Assembly (NCBI RefSeq): GCF_014230085.1
Contig: NZ_JACHVB010000013.1
Span: 1 to 64,000, forward strand
Origin: Ruficoccus amylovorans
Lineage (GTDB): Bacteria; Verrucomicrobiota; Verrucomicrobiia; Opitutales; Cerasicoccaceae
Direction: 5' to 3'
DNA: 64,000 nt
Shown: one piece after another, positions 35,640 to 45,068 of the stretch
How the letters are laid out: every line of letters starts with the position of its first letter
Numbering within the stretch: position 1 is the stretch's first letter
The notes under the pieces: generated by a model
Databases searched by the model: none
Told to the model about the DNA's origin: nothing
What the model saw: the letters and a program-made list of their open reading frames with translations, nothing else
Position numbers and translations under genes: made by a program

Positions 35640-37259
35640 ATGAAAAAAGCGCTTTCTCTCACCGCCGCCCTCCTCCTGCTCACTCTCAGCGCGTGGGTGG
35701 CCTGGTCGCTGGGACGCTCCTCGCGTGAAGCACCGTCCGGCCCGTCCGCTTTACAGCCGGAAGCAGTTTTCACTCCGAACGCGGACACCGGTTTCTCGCC
35801 CGCTGTTTCCACCGCCCCCTCAACACCCGCCGGACTCGCCACCCCCGATTATCCGCCACCGCCGCCCGGGGCGATTCGCGGCGAGGTGGCGCTGGTTTTT
35901 GACAGCCAGGCCGAGTATCAGCAGGCCCTGGCCTGGCTGCGCGAACAGGGGATCGACATCCTCAACACCCTGCCCGGCCTCAACGCCATCCGCATCGGCA
36001 CCACCGACCCGGCCTGGAAACGCCTCGGCGCCAGCCCCGGCCAGGTGGGGTATAATTTCCCCATCGCGCCGCCTCCACCGGTCGGCGACTCGCCCTACCT
36101 CAACGCGGCCAACCTCGGCTTCGGCGAGACCGTGCTGAGCTTTCTCGGCGTGCCCGAGCCAGACCCGCGCTGGGGCCAAGGGGTGACCGTGGCCGTGCTC
36201 GACTCCGGCGTGATGAGCGACCATGTCAACCTGGAGGACGCCCGCATCCTTTCTCCCGAGCGCGTCGGCCAGAGCGATCCCGTCGGGCACGGAACGGCGG
36301 TGGCCTCACTGATCGCCGGGCAGGACTCCCCCGTCCTCGGGCTGGCCGCGGGCACGACCATCCTAAGCCTGCCCGTGCTCAATGACGACGGCCTCAGTGA
36401 CACCTTTCGCGTCTCGGCGGCAGTGGTTCAGGCGGTCGATCTGGGGGCGCGGGTCATCAGCATGAGCCTCGGTGCCTATGGCGACAGCGCGGTCCTGAGA
36501 CAAGCGATCAAGTATGCCCGCGAACACGGGGTCGTACTCGTTGCCTCGGTCGGCAACGACGGAGCCGGGCAGGTCGCCTACCCCGCCGCCTACGACGGGG
36601 TGCTCGCGGTGGCGGCGGTTGACGCGCTTTCGCAGCCTGCCTCCTTCTCCAACTACGGCCCGCAAGTGGACATCGCCGCGCCCGGCGTGCAGGTGCCGGT
36701 GGCGTGGACCGGCGATCGCTTTGCCAGCGTCTCGGGCACCTCGTTCAGCACCCCGCTCGTGGCGGCCGCCGTCGCGCTCGTGCTCCAGCAAGACCCCCGC
36801 CTGAGCGGTCCCGAAGCCGTTCGTGTCGTCCTCGACAACGCCAACGATGCCGCCCTGCCTGGCAAGGACGAGTTCACCGGCGAGGGTGTGCTCAACATTG
36901 AGCGCATCCTCGAGCGCAACCGGCGCGGCGTATTCGATGCCGCCGTGGCCAGCTACAACCTCCCGACCGAACCGCTGGCCGGAGCGGACAACCAGATCGA
37001 CATCACGGTGGAAAATCGCGGCACCGAGTACCTCAGTCAGGTTCAGTTGAATGTCCAGGTCGGCGAGCAGCGCGAAAGCTACTTTCTCGGGGCGCTCAAG
37101 CCGGGCGAGATCGCCACCCAGCCGGTCCCGGTCAGCACCAAACTGCTCTCCGCCGGGACTGGTGTCGAGATCCGGGCCTCCGTCAGCATCAACGGCGAGG
37201 ACTCCCACCCCGCCAACGACTCACGCACGGAGACTCTTCTGCTGCAAACCGCGGAATAA
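35640..37259 (+). CDS. Secreted S8 subtilisin-like serine protease
   Basis: A 539-residue protein with a signal/anchor (ALSLTAALLLLTLSAWVAWSL, about residues 4-24) and a proline-rich linker. An I9-like propeptide region (about 80-145) precedes the subtilase domain. The triad is D188 (VAVLDSGVM), H217 (GHGTAVASL) and S368 (SGTSFSTP); the oxyanion Asn is N306. A C-terminal CARDB-like domain (about 440-535, NQIDITVENRGTEYLSQVQL) follows. The ATG at 35640 starts the signal. It is followed in the same frame, after its TAA, by an arabinofuranosidase-like remnant. Confidence 0.92.
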   Translation: MKKALSLTAALLLLTLSAWVAWSLGRSSREAPSGPSALQPEAVFTPNADTGFSPAVSTAPSTPAGLATPDYPPPPPGAIRGEVALVFDSQAEYQQALAWLREQGIDILNTLPGLNAIRIGTTDPAWKRLGASPGQVGYNFPIAPPPPVGDSPYLNAANLGFGETVLSFLGVPEPDPRWGQGVTVAVLDSGVMSDHVNLEDARILSPERVGQSDPVGHGTAVASLIAGQDSPVLGLAAGTTILSLPVLNDDGLSDTFRVSAAVVQAVDLGARVISMSLGAYGDSAVLRQAIKYAREHGVVLVASVGNDGAGQVAYPAAYDGVLAVAAVDALSQPASFSNYGPQVDIAAPGVQVPVAWTGDRFASVSGTSFSTPLVAAAVALVLQQDPRLSGPEAVRVVLDNANDAALPGKDEFTGEGVLNIERILERNRRGVFDAAVASYNLPTEPLAGADNQIDITVENRGTEYLSQVQLNVQVGEQRESYFLGALKPGEIATQPVPVSTKLLSAGTGVEIRASVSINGEDSHPANDSRTETLLLQTAE

Positions 37260-37438
37260 GTCCTTTTTCCCCATCCCAATTCTCAGACCGGCCTGACCGT
37301 GGATATAAGCCGTAGCGCCTCCCAACCGGTTTCGCCCTGGCTCTTTGGCAAATTCTCCAAGCACCTTGGCAACAACATCTACGGCGGGCCCTGGTCCGAA
37401 GCGCTCGCCCCCCTCAGCCTGGCCGCTATCTCCTGTTA
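37260..37438 (+). pseudogene. N-terminal remnant of a GH51 alpha-L-arabinofuranosidase
   Basis: In the same frame as the S8 gene and directly after its stop codon, the DNA reads LTVDISRSASQPVSPWLFGK and then FSKHLGNNIYGGPWSEAL, ending at a TAG at 37436-37438. This matches the start of GH51 arabinofuranosidases (substrate pocket motif G-x-F-x-x-HLG-x-x-IYGG). The catalytic barrel is missing, so only a scrap of about 45 codons remains. Its last codon adjoins the convergent histidine kinase gene. Confidence 0.6.
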
Positions 37439-38614
37439 GCGGGACTCGAGCATGCGCATGCGGCGGTGGCGCTGCGGGAAGCGCAGGCTGATGACAGTTC
37501 CCGTGCCGGGCTTGCTGTCGATGCCGATCTGGCCGCCGTGATCGCGCATGATGCGCTGGACGACCATCATCCCCAGGCCGTGGCCGCCGGATTTGCTCGT
37601 GTAGTAGGGCTGGAAAACCCGGGGCAAATCCTGCTGCGAGATCCCGACCCCGGTGTCGGCGAAAATGAGCGTCACGTAATCGTCGTCGGCGTGGGCGGTG
37701 ATCTTGAGATCGCCTCCGGCGTCCATCGCCTCCATCGCGTTTTTGGTGATGTTGAAAAACACCTGCTTGAGCTGCTCGGGGTCGGCCATGACCGGCGGCA
37801 GGTCTGCCCGTACCTCGACATCGACGTGGATGTTGAGATTGTGTAATTCGGGGCCCTGGAGATTGAGCACGTCGTAGAGGGTTTCGATCAGGTCCGTCTC
37901 GCGCAGGTCCGGCGGCTGCGGGCGGATGGCCTGGAGAAAGTGCGTGATGATCCCGTCCAGCCGCTGCACCTCGTTGGTGCAGGCTTCGAGCGAGGATTTG
38001 ATTTTTTCCGTAGCGGGCTCGCGCCCCAACCGGGAGAGCTGGCGACGCATGAGCTGGAGGTGAATGTTGATTGAGTTAAGCGGGTTGCCCAGTTCATGGG
38101 CGACTCCCGCGGCGAGATCGAAGATAGACGAGATGCGCTCGTTGGCGATGCGCTCCTCCGTGGTTGTCTTCTCCTCGGTGATGTCGGAAATGATGATCGC
38201 GTAACGCAGTTGGCGCTCCTCCTCCTCCTCGGTCTCGAAGGGCACCACGTAGAGCCGCACGAAACGCGGCTCCGGATAGGTGATCTCAAGTTCGCGCGAG
38301 GAGGCGGGCATCATGGCCGGGCTGGCCTCACGGTCGAAATCGAGGATCTGGCTCAAATCGGGCATGACCTTCCAAAGCACGGCGTGCCCGAGGTCTTTCT
38401 CCTTCAGCCCGATGAGGTGCGCGGCGGCGGCGTTGGCGTACTCGACTCGCCCCGATTGGTCCACCACGAGGATGCCCTCCTGAATGGTGTTGAAAACTGT
38501 CTCCAGCAAGCCGCGTTCGCGGACGAGGCGGCGCACGAGGGTAGCCAGATTGTCCGAATCCAAGTCGTCAATCCGGCCAAGAATGCGGTCAAGGTGGGTG
38601 CTTTTCTCTGGCAT
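37436..38614 (-). CDS. PAS-containing sensor histidine kinase (NtrB-like)
   Basis: A 392-residue cytoplasmic kinase: a PAS domain (about 36-145, [20 protein letters not shown]), a HisKA domain with phosphoacceptor H173 ([11 protein letters not shown]), and a HATPase with an N box ([14 protein letters not shown]), DTGVGI and GGHGLGM. The coiled segment before HisKA is acidic and glutamate-rich. No membrane segment is seen, so it senses an internal signal. The ATG at 38614 is 4 bases after the coaB stop (38619), so it is probably co-translated with it. No response regulator is adjacent. Confidence 0.92.
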   Translation of the reverse strand: MPEKSTHLDRILGRIDDLDSDNLATLVRRLVRERGLLETVFNTIQEGILVVDQSGRVEYANAAAAHLIGLKEKDLGHAVLWKVMPDLSQILDFDREASPAMMPASSRELEITYPEPRFVRLYVVPFETEEEEERQLRYAIIISDITEEKTTTEERIANERISSIFDLAAGVAHELGNPLNSINIHLQLMRRQLSRLGREPATEKIKSSLEACTNEVQRLDGIITHFLQAIRPQPPDLRETDLIETLYDVLNLQGPELHNLNIHVDVEVRADLPPVMADPEQLKQVFFNITKNAMEAMDAGGDLKITAHADDDYVTLIFADTGVGISQQDLPRVFQPYYTSKSGGHGLGMMVVQRIMRDHGGQIGIDSKPGTGTVISLRFPQRHRRMRMLESR

Positions 38615-38618
38615 CGGC

Positions 38619-39275
38619 TCAGTGAACAAAGTGGTAGGCGTTGAGGTAGCCGATCAACTGGTGGGCAATGTCGGTCTTGGCTCCGGGACCGAAGGCGAGC
38701 TTCTCGCCGTCGCTGCCAATGAGCAGCACATCGTTGCGGTCGGACTCGAAGGCGCTCCTGGCCCCGCCAACCCGATTGGCCACGATCCAGTCGAGTTTTT
38801 TCTCGGCCAGCTTACGACGCGCGTAGGCCTCGACATTCTGTGTCTCGGCCGCGAAGCCGATCACGATCTGCCCCGGTTGTTTCCCGGCGGCCACGGTTTT
38901 GAGAATGTCCTCGACCGGCTCGAACTCCACCGTGAGCGCGAGCTCGTCCTTTTTCACCTTGTCGGGGAAACGCCGTTTCGGACGCATGTCGCAAACCGCC
39001 GCCACTTTGATCAGGATATTGCAGAGCGGAAAAAGCTCCTGCACGGCGGCGAGCATTTCTCGTCCCGTGACCACCGGCACGACTTCCACCCCTTCGGGTG
39101 CGGGCAGGGCCACCGGCCCGCTGACCAGGTCCACCCGCCAACCGGCGTCACGGGCGGCAGCGGCGAGGGCGTAGCCCATTTTTCCACTGGAAGGATTACT
39201 GATAAAGCGGACCGGGTCGAAGTACTCACGAGTGGGGCCGGCGGTGATCAGGCAACGGATAGGGCTTGCGTTCAT
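38619..39275 (-). CDS. coaB: Phosphopantothenate--cysteine ligase (stand-alone CoaB)
   Basis: A 218-residue enzyme of coenzyme A synthesis, forming phosphopantothenoylcysteine. Motifs seen are [20 protein letters not shown] and [10 protein letters not shown] at the N-terminus, [14 protein letters not shown] in the middle, GFAAET and [14 protein letters not shown] near the end. In many bacteria it is fused to the CoaC decarboxylase; here it is separate and no coaC is nearby. Its stop is 4 bases before the histidine kinase start. Confidence 0.88.
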   Translation of the reverse strand: MNASPIRCLITAGPTREYFDPVRFISNPSSGKMGYALAAAARDAGWRVDLVSGPVALPAPEGVEVVPVVTGREMLAAVQELFPLCNILIKVAAVCDMRPKRRFPDKVKKDELALTVEFEPVEDILKTVAAGKQPGQIVIGFAAETQNVEAYARRKLAEKKLDWIVANRVGGARSAFESDRNDVLLIGSDGEKLAFGPGAKTDIAHQLIGYLNAYHFVH

Positions 39276-39304
39276 ACGAGGCAGCAGGAAGGTTGTCCCC
39301 AAGC

Positions 39305-40066
39305 ATGAGCGACACCGCCCAAGAGTCCACTCCAAAGCCAGCCTCCGAGCGCAGGGAAAACCCCTGGCTGAACCTCATTTTCAACCTCGCCGCCCCCATC
39401 CTGCTACTGACCAAGGGCGACAAGTGGTTCGGCTTCCTCAGCGACTCGCAGGTGCTGATCGCGGCGCTGGCCTTCCCCATCGGCTACTTTCTGTACGATC
39501 TGAAGATCCGCAAAAAGGTCAACGGCCTCTCCATCCTCGGCTTTATCAGCGTGCTGCTGACCGGCGGCATCGGCCTGCTCAAGCTCAGCCCGATGGTCTT
39601 CGCGGTCAAGGAAACACTCCTGCCGCTGATCTTCGGCGTGGCCGTCGTCGCCTCGCTCAAGACGAAAAAGCCCGTCATCCGGATGTTCCTGCTCAACCCG
39701 ACCGTGATGGAGACCGAGAAGCTCGAAGCCCATCTGGACACCCCTGAAAAGCAGTCCGTCTTTCAGGACATCCTCGTGCGCTGCACCTGGATTTTCGCCT
39801 CGTCGTTTCTGGTCAGCGCGGCGGTCAACTTCACCGTCACACGTCTGGTGGTCAAGACCGACCCGAACATCGACCAGGCCGCCTACAACGCCGAACTGGG
39901 CACCCAGACCTGGATCACCTGGGTCGTCATGACCGTGCTCACCCTGCCGCTGATGTTCCTGGCCATGTGGTACTTGTTCAAGCGCATCCGCGAGCTGACC
40001 GGCCTCGGCATGGAAGACCTCCTGGTGGACCCCAAAAAACAGGCCGCCGTCAAAGCCGGAAGCTGA
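39305..40066 (+). CDS. VC0807-type inner-membrane protein
   Basis: A 253-residue polytopic protein with about six membrane segments. The N-terminal half ([50 protein letters not shown]) matches the VC0807/septation-protein-A-like family, whose function is unknown. The ATG at 39305 is divergent from coaB with a 29-base gap between starts. Confidence 0.8.
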   Translation: MSDTAQESTPKPASERRENPWLNLIFNLAAPILLLTKGDKWFGFLSDSQVLIAALAFPIGYFLYDLKIRKKVNGLSILGFISVLLTGGIGLLKLSPMVFAVKETLLPLIFGVAVVASLKTKKPVIRMFLLNPTVMETEKLEAHLDTPEKQSVFQDILVRCTWIFASSFLVSAAVNFTVTRLVVKTDPNIDQAAYNAELGTQTWITWVVMTVLTLPLMFLAMWYLFKRIRELTGLGMEDLLVDPKKQAAVKAGS

Positions 40067-40075
40067 GTTCCCGCC

Positions 40076-40483
40076 CTACCCCTCCGCGTCCGGCAACTCC
40101 CCGGCGGGCAGATACCAGTCCGGGGCTTCGTCCCGGCACATGACGAGCCGGGGCCGCAGGCCTGGCGGCGAGTCGATCAATCCGGCGGGAACGACATAAA
40201 CCTTCCCCGAGCGCCCGATATGGGGCAGGAACGACCCGCAGCTACGACAAAACCAGACCGGAAAGCCCGGGTTCGCCCGCTGCTCGACGAAGCGCCCGAT
40301 CAAGGACTCACCCCGTGTCCAGATCAGCCCGTCGAGCGGGACAATCAAGTTTGAGGCATGGGCGCTTCCGGTCGCTTTGCGGCAGCTTTCACAGAAGCAG
40401 TAGCGGAAGTCCAGCGGCTCCGACCTCACGGAAAAGGCCACTCCCCCGCACAGGCACGATCCCGTCAACGGCAACGTTGTCAT
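40076..40483 (-). CDS. GFA family zinc protein
   Basis: A 135-residue protein related to glutathione-dependent formaldehyde-activating enzyme. The zinc cysteines are C10/C12, C29/C31/C34 and C79/C82. Length is standard. Most members of this family are not formaldehyde-activating enzymes and their activity is unclear. The ATG at 40483 is preferred to GTG at 40489. Confidence 0.88.
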   Translation of the reverse strand: MTTLPLTGSCLCGGVAFSVRSEPLDFRYCFCESCRKATGSAHASNLIVPLDGLIWTRGESLIGRFVEQRANPGFPVWFCRSCGSFLPHIGRSGKVYVVPAGLIDSPPGLRPRLVMCRDEAPDWYLPAGELPDAEG

Positions 40484-40544
40484 GCCCACGATTCTACAGC
40501 AATCCGCCTGAAAAGAACAGGAGCAGAATTGGAATTTTCAACCG

Positions 40545-40594
40545 CGGAAACAAAAATGCTCCGGCCATCCTGCGGGGCAGGCGGACCGGAGCAT
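40545..40594 (-). terminator. Rho-independent terminator after gltA
   Basis: ATGCTCCGG (40556-40564) and CCGGAGCAT (40586-40594) form a perfect 9-bp stem. On the minus strand the stem is followed by TTTTTGTTTCC (40555-40545). It begins 37 bases after the gltA stop. Confidence 0.9.
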
Positions 40595-40631
40595 GAGAAA
40601 AATCCGTGTATCGGAATGGGCGCGGCGAGGC

Positions 40632-41933
40632 TTACTCGGCGACCTTGGCGCGATCCTTCATCATGATGTAGTCGCGCTTGTTCTTGCCGATGTAGATCTG
40701 GCGCGGACGGTGGATACGGCCTGTGCCTTCGGCGATTTCCTTCCAGTTGGCGATCCAGCCCGGCATGCGCCCGATGGAGAAGATGACCGTGAACATGTCC
40801 AGCGGGATGCCGATGGCCTCAAGGATGATACCGCTGTAGAAGTCCACGTTCGGGTACAGCTTGCGGTCCACGAAGTAAGAGTCGTTGAGGGCCTTTTCTT
40901 CGAGGCGGCGGGCGATGTCCAGCAGCGGGTTTTTCTTGTTCAGGGCGGCGAAGACCTTTTCGCAGATTTCGCCAAGAATGCGGGCGCGCGGGTCGTAGTT
41001 TTTGTAAACACGGTGCCCGAAGCCCATCAGGCGGGCTTCGCCGCGCTTGGCGGCCTCGATGAAGCGGCTGCCGTCATCCCCGGATTCGTGGATCTTCTGG
41101 AGCATGCTGACCACGGCCATGTTGGCCCCACCGTGGAGCGGACCCCACAGGGCGCAGACCCCGGCCGAGACCGAGGCAAAAAGGTTGGCCCCGCCGCTGG
41201 CGACCATGCGCACGGTCGAGGTGCTGCAATTCTGCTCGTGGTCGGCGTGGAGGAGGAGGATCAGGTCGAGCGCCTTGACCACGTCGTCGTGCGGGACGTA
41301 GTCGTGGTAGGGCTCGGAGAAGAGCATGTGCAGGAAGTTCTGGCAGTAGCCCATGCTGTGCTTCGGGTAAACGAAGGGCAGGCCGCTCTTCATGCGGTAG
41401 GACATGGCCGCGAGGGTGCGGACCTTGGAAAGCAGGAGCGAGGCGGCCTCGTCGAAGCACTCCAGGTCGCGCTCACGGTTGTTGGTCGCCATCTCGGGGT
41501 AGTAGCAGCCCAGGGAGTTCAGCATGGCCGAAAGCATGGCCATCGGATGCGAACTGTGCGGGAAGCCTTCGAAGATGCGGTGCATGCCGACATCGATGCG
41601 GGCGTTGCGCAAGACCCGGCCGGAGAATTCCGTCATCTGGCGGCGCTGGGGCAGTTCGCCGTAAATGATCAGGTAGGCCGCCTCAATGAAGGTCGAGCTT
41701 TCCGCCAATTGCTCGATGGGATAGCCGCGGTAGCGCAGGATGCCTTTTTCACCGTTGATGAAGGTGATCGAGCTTTCGCAGGAGCCCGTATTGCCATAGC
41801 CTTCGTCATAGGTGATGTATCCGCTCTTCGAGCGCAGGGTTCGCGTGTCAATCGCCTTCTCGCCTTCGGTTCCTTCCATCAGGGGGAAGGTGTAATTCTC
41901 ATTAGCGATACGAATAGTGGCGGTGTCTTCCAT
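40632..41933 (-). CDS. gltA: Citrate synthase
   Basis: This 433-residue enzyme makes citrate from oxaloacetate and acetyl-CoA. Catalytic residues are H267 (PLHGGANM), H307 ([13 protein letters not shown]) and D364 (NVDFYSG). Length and the N-terminal domain point to the hexameric Gram-negative type II form. The ATG at 41933 ([14 protein letters not shown]) is preferred to the upstream frame start. The gene follows hisH by 54 bases on the same strand, an unusual partner, and ends at a strong terminator. Confidence 0.96.
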   Translation of the reverse strand: MEDTATIRIANENYTFPLMEGTEGEKAIDTRTLRSKSGYITYDEGYGNTGSCESSITFINGEKGILRYRGYPIEQLAESSTFIEAAYLIIYGELPQRRQMTEFSGRVLRNARIDVGMHRIFEGFPHSSHPMAMLSAMLNSLGCYYPEMATNNRERDLECFDEAASLLLSKVRTLAAMSYRMKSGLPFVYPKHSMGYCQNFLHMLFSEPYHDYVPHDDVVKALDLILLLHADHEQNCSTSTVRMVASGGANLFASVSAGVCALWGPLHGGANMAVVSMLQKIHESGDDGSRFIEAAKRGEARLMGFGHRVYKNYDPRARILGEICEKVFAALNKKNPLLDIARRLEEKALNDSYFVDRKLYPNVDFYSGIILEAIGIPLDMFTVIFSIGRMPGWIANWKEIAEGTGRIHRPRQIYIGKNKRDYIMMKDRAKVAE

Positions 41934-41987
41934 GAGCAATTCTTGTTAGTAACTGGGTTGATAACGTAGGTAAAGTAATACGTCTCT

Positions 41988-42617
41988 TTAGAGAGATTTC
42001 ACGAAATTGGCATACATTTGCAAGCCTTTGGCCTGACTTTTTTCCGGGTGAAACTGGGTTGCATAGCAGTTCCCATGCGCGATGGCGCTGACAAAGGGGT
42101 AGCCATACGCAGTTTCTCCCCAGACCAGCCCCTGCTCCGCGGTCTCGACATGGTAGCTGTGCACGAAGTAAAACTGGTCGCGCTCAAGATCGATCCCGTC
42201 GGTCAACGGGGGCGGACTGCCCCGAAAACGCACGGCGTTCCAGCCCATGTGCGGGATTTTGTACTCGGGGCCGAGCCGGAAGCGTTTCACCCGCCCCGGA
42301 AAGATGCCCAGCCCCGCCGTGTCACCCTCCTCCGAGTGCTCGAAAAGCGTTTGCAGCCCCAGGCAGATGCCGAAAAAGGGCCGGTCCTGCGCGATCCATT
42401 CGCGGATTGTCTGAGCCCAGCCGGTCTTCTCCAGACGGGCCATGCAGTGCGGGATGGCTCCCTGCCCCGGGAAAACCACGGCGGCGCTCTCCTCCACCCC
42501 GTCCGGCGTGGCCGCCAGACGGATTTGCGCACCAGCGCATTCCCAGGCGCGGCAGACGCTGCGCAGGTTTCCCATCTCGGGGTCGATCACTGTAACGATT
42601 GGGGCTTTATCCCTCAT
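41988..42617 (-). CDS. hisH: Imidazole glycerol phosphate synthase glutaminase subunit
   Basis: This 209-residue class I amidotransferase supplies ammonia to HisF in histidine synthesis. The triad is C85 ([11 protein letters not shown]), H190 and E192 (FHPEKSQ). The PGQGAIP and PHMGWN motifs are normal. No hisF or hisA lies beside it; they must be elsewhere. Confidence 0.95.
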   Translation of the reverse strand: MRDKAPIVTVIDPEMGNLRSVCRAWECAGAQIRLAATPDGVEESAAVVFPGQGAIPHCMARLEKTGWAQTIREWIAQDRPFFGICLGLQTLFEHSEEGDTAGLGIFPGRVKRFRLGPEYKIPHMGWNAVRFRGSPPPLTDGIDLERDQFYFVHSYHVETAEQGLVWGETAYGYPFVSAIAHGNCYATQFHPEKSQAKGLQMYANFVKSL

Positions 42618-42697
42618 GAGCCCTCCAACCTGCGCGCCCGCAACGACTTTGTCAAATCCGGGTTCACGCGAAAGCCGCTCCGGTGGCTAACCCGGCG

Positions 42698-43225
42698 TCA
42701 GTTCACCCCTGCTTTCGCCCGCCTAAAGTAAACCCATGCCAAGCCCAACCCGCTCAAAACCGGAGCCAACAGATAAGCAACCAGTTGCGTCGTCTGGGTG
42801 ATCAGGATTTCAGGTGTCGAGTCAGGATACAATTCCGGCGGAAACGGCAGCAAATCATGTTCGTTCAGCAAAGGAGCGAGTTGCCCGGTCGAAACCGCTA
42901 TCAACTCCAGCAACAGGAGCAGAACGAGAACGGTCAGGAAAACCCCGCCAGGCTCCGCCCTTACCCGTTGTCCCAGGCGAGCCGCCGCGTACATCAAATA
43001 CCCCAGCACCAGTCCCGGTCCAAACGTCGCCATCACGGCAAACCCAAGGGCCAGCAGGGTGATGTTCTCCGTGTCGAAGATCGCGGGATGGAATTCCGTA
43101 AAATGCCGCGCGCTGACCCGTATCAGGTATTGGTCATGCAAAATCCCGTACGCCACCACCATCGCCGCCGTTCCCAGGACAATCTTGAAAAACGCCGGAT
43201 ACTCAGCTTTGAGGATGAGACGCAT
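42698..43225 (-). CDS. Membrane protein of unknown function
   Basis: A 175-residue protein with about four membrane helices (approximately 12-30, 55-80, 95-112 and 145-165). I do not recognise the family. It lies between hisH and hisB on the same strand, so it may be co-transcribed with the his genes, but nothing in it suggests a link to histidine synthesis. Confidence 0.65.
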   Translation of the reverse strand: MRLILKAEYPAFFKIVLGTAAMVVAYGILHDQYLIRVSARHFTEFHPAIFDTENITLLALGFAVMATFGPGLVLGYLMYAAARLGQRVRAEPGGVFLTVLVLLLLLELIAVSTGQLAPLLNEHDLLPFPPELYPDSTPEILITQTTQLVAYLLAPVLSGLGLAWVYFRRAKAGVN

Positions 43226-43309
43226 GCCGCTTATAGATAAAAAGCTGCCCGTACAGTCCGCTCACCACGCGTGGGGCATAGTCGCTCCAACCCGCCTTCC
43301 TCCGGGGTA

Positions 43310-43370
43310 GCCGCCTTTCTGGCGGCGTAGGGGGACCCCGTCCCCCTCATAGCCACCGGGTGCAACCCGG
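43310..43370. repeat. Three tandem hairpins after hisB
   Basis: GCCGCC-TTTCT-GGCGGC (43310-43326), GGGGGA-CCCCG-TCCCCC (43330-43346) and CCGGGT-GCA-ACCCGG (43356-43370) follow each other with gaps of 3 and 9 bases. Each is a perfect 6-bp stem. They begin one base from the hisB stop (43372). No T runs follow, so they look like an RNA structure or a repeat element rather than simple terminators. Confidence 0.6.
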
Positions 43371-43371
43371 C

Positions 43372-43980
43372 CTAGGTGAGGAGGCCCTTGGTGCTGGGGA
43401 GGCTGTCGGCCTGGCGCGGGTCAACCCGCGTAGCCATATCGAGCGCGCGTGCAAAGCCCTTGAAGAGCGCTTCGGCCACGTGGTGCGGCTCCTCGCCGTA
43501 CTCGAGGCAGAGGTGCAGGTTCGCGCCGCAACTGTTGGCGAAGGCCTGGAAAAACTCCTTGAAGAGCGCGATGTTGAAGTCGCGGACAAAGAGCACGGGC
43601 GCCTCCACCTTATAGACGAACAGCGGGCGGTTGCTCAAATCGAGCGCGACGCGCACCAGCGTTTCGTCCATCGGCAGGAGGAAAAACCCGTAGCGCACGA
43701 TGCCCTTCTTATCGCCAAGGGCTTCCTTGAACGCTTCCCCCAACACAATGCCGAGGTCTTCCACCGTGTGGTGGTAATCCACCGCGATGTCGCCGGAGGC
43801 CGTCACCGTGAGGTCAAACAGCCCATGCCGGGCAAAGAGGTCGAGCATGTGGTCCACGAACGGGATGCCGGTATCGATCTCGGCCTTGCCGCTGCCGTCG
43901 AGGCAGAGGCTCAGCGAGATGTCGGTCTCCTTGGTCGTGCGTTTCCGCTCGGAGCGGCGTTCTAATTGATTTTCAGCCAT
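43372..43980 (-). CDS. hisB: Imidazoleglycerol-phosphate dehydratase
   Basis: This 202-residue enzyme catalyses step 6 of histidine synthesis. Manganese-binding motifs are visible: [29 protein letters not shown] and [17 protein letters not shown]. It is the single-function form, without the phosphatase domain found in enterobacteria. Its ATG lies 18 bases inside the end of hisC, so translation is coupled. The frame stays open upstream in hisC. Confidence 0.95.
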   Translation of the reverse strand: MAENQLERRSERKRTTKETDISLSLCLDGSGKAEIDTGIPFVDHMLDLFARHGLFDLTVTASGDIAVDYHHTVEDLGIVLGEAFKEALGDKKGIVRYGFFLLPMDETLVRVALDLSNRPLFVYKVEAPVLFVRDFNIALFKEFFQAFANSCGANLHLCLEYGEEPHHVAEALFKGFARALDMATRVDPRQADSLPSTKGLLT

Positions 43981-45068
43981 GAATCGACGGCATCGCGGTA
44001 GCGCTGCATTTCTTTTTCGGTGCCCAGAGTGACGCGCAGGAAGCTCTGAGTCAAGGGATGCTTCGGGAAGTAACGCACCAGCACGCGGCGGGCACAGAGG
44101 GCGTTGTAAAGGCTCTCGGCCACCTGCGGCCCGGACTGTCCCGCACTGTTCCTGGGCTCCACGAAGTGGAAATTCGTCGCGGAGGCGTAGCAGAACCAGC
44201 CCTTGAAGGCGTACCACTCGGCCATCTGCGAGCGCACGGTGAGGATATCCGCCGTCACCTGCCGGTAGTACGCACCGTCTCCGAGCGCGGCCAGTGCCCC
44301 GGCCTGGGCGAGGCGGTCGAGGTTGTAGCTCTCGCGCACGCGGTCGAGCACCTCAATGATTTCCGCCGAGGCCAGCGCGTAGCCGACGCGCAGTCCGGCC
44401 AGCGAAAAGGCCTTGGAAAAACTCCGCACAATAACCACGTTCGGGTGCCTCGCCAACAGCGCGACCGCATCCTCGCCGGCAAAGGGCGCGTAGGTCTCGT
44501 CGATGACAAGGATCCCCTCGAAAGCCGAGGCCGCGGCCTCCACCTCCTTGCGGGTAAACCCCACCCCGGTGGGCGCGTTAGGCGAGGTAAGGAAAAAGAT
44601 GTTCGCCCCGCAATCGCCAATGGCTTTGGGGTCAAGTTTCATCGAGCGGTCAAAGGCCACCTCGATCATTTTCGCCTGCTGGACCTCGGCCAGCACCTCG
44701 TAGAGCGAATAGCTCGGCACCGTCATCCCGGCCGCGCGCTCCGGCCCGGCAAAGGCGCGCATGAGCAGGTTGAGCACGTCGTCCGCCCCGTTACCGGCCA
44801 GCACCTGGTCGGGCTTGAGCCCGTGGTGCGCCGCCAGCGCCTGGCGCAGCGGGATCGACAAGGGGTTCGGATAAAGCCGCAGGCGCGTGCCCTCCCCGTC
44901 CAGCTCGCCCCGGATCGCCTCCAGCACCTTCGGGCTGGGCGGATACGGGTTCTCATTGGTGTTGAGCTTGACCCAGTCGCCGCCCGAAGGCTGCTGACCG
45001 GGTACATACGCGTGCAGGCGCCGGATGTGGGGATTGGCGCGGGAAAGAGGATTATAGCCCTTGCTCAT
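43962..45068 (-). CDS. hisC: Histidinol-phosphate aminotransferase
   Basis: This 368-residue PLP aminotransferase has its PLP lysine at K219 in [27 protein letters not shown] near the N-terminus, TSPNAPTGV and the C-terminal [11 protein letters not shown] are typical of HisC. The start overlaps the hisD stop by 4 bases, and its end overlaps hisB. Confidence 0.96.
   Translation of the reverse strand: MSKGYNPLSRANPHIRRLHAYVPGQQPSGGDWVKLNTNENPYPPSPKVLEAIRGELDGEGTRLRLYPNPLSIPLRQALAAHHGLKPDQVLAGNGADDVLNLLMRAFAGPERAAGMTVPSYSLYEVLAEVQQAKMIEVAFDRSMKLDPKAIGDCGANIFFLTSPNAPTGVGFTRKEVEAAASAFEGILVIDETYAPFAGEDAVALLARHPNVVIVRSFSKAFSLAGLRVGYALASAEIIEVLDRVRESYNLDRLAQAGALAALGDGAYYRQVTADILTVRSQMAEWYAFKGWFCYASATNFHFVEPRNSAGQSGPQVAESLYNALCARRVLVRYFPKHPLTQSFLRVTLGTEKEMQRYRDAVDSWLKIN

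Noticed and set aside
40593-41969. Plus-strand frame of 458 codons over citrate synthase
   Set aside because: Antisense shadow; gltA has all catalytic residues on the other strand and its own terminator.
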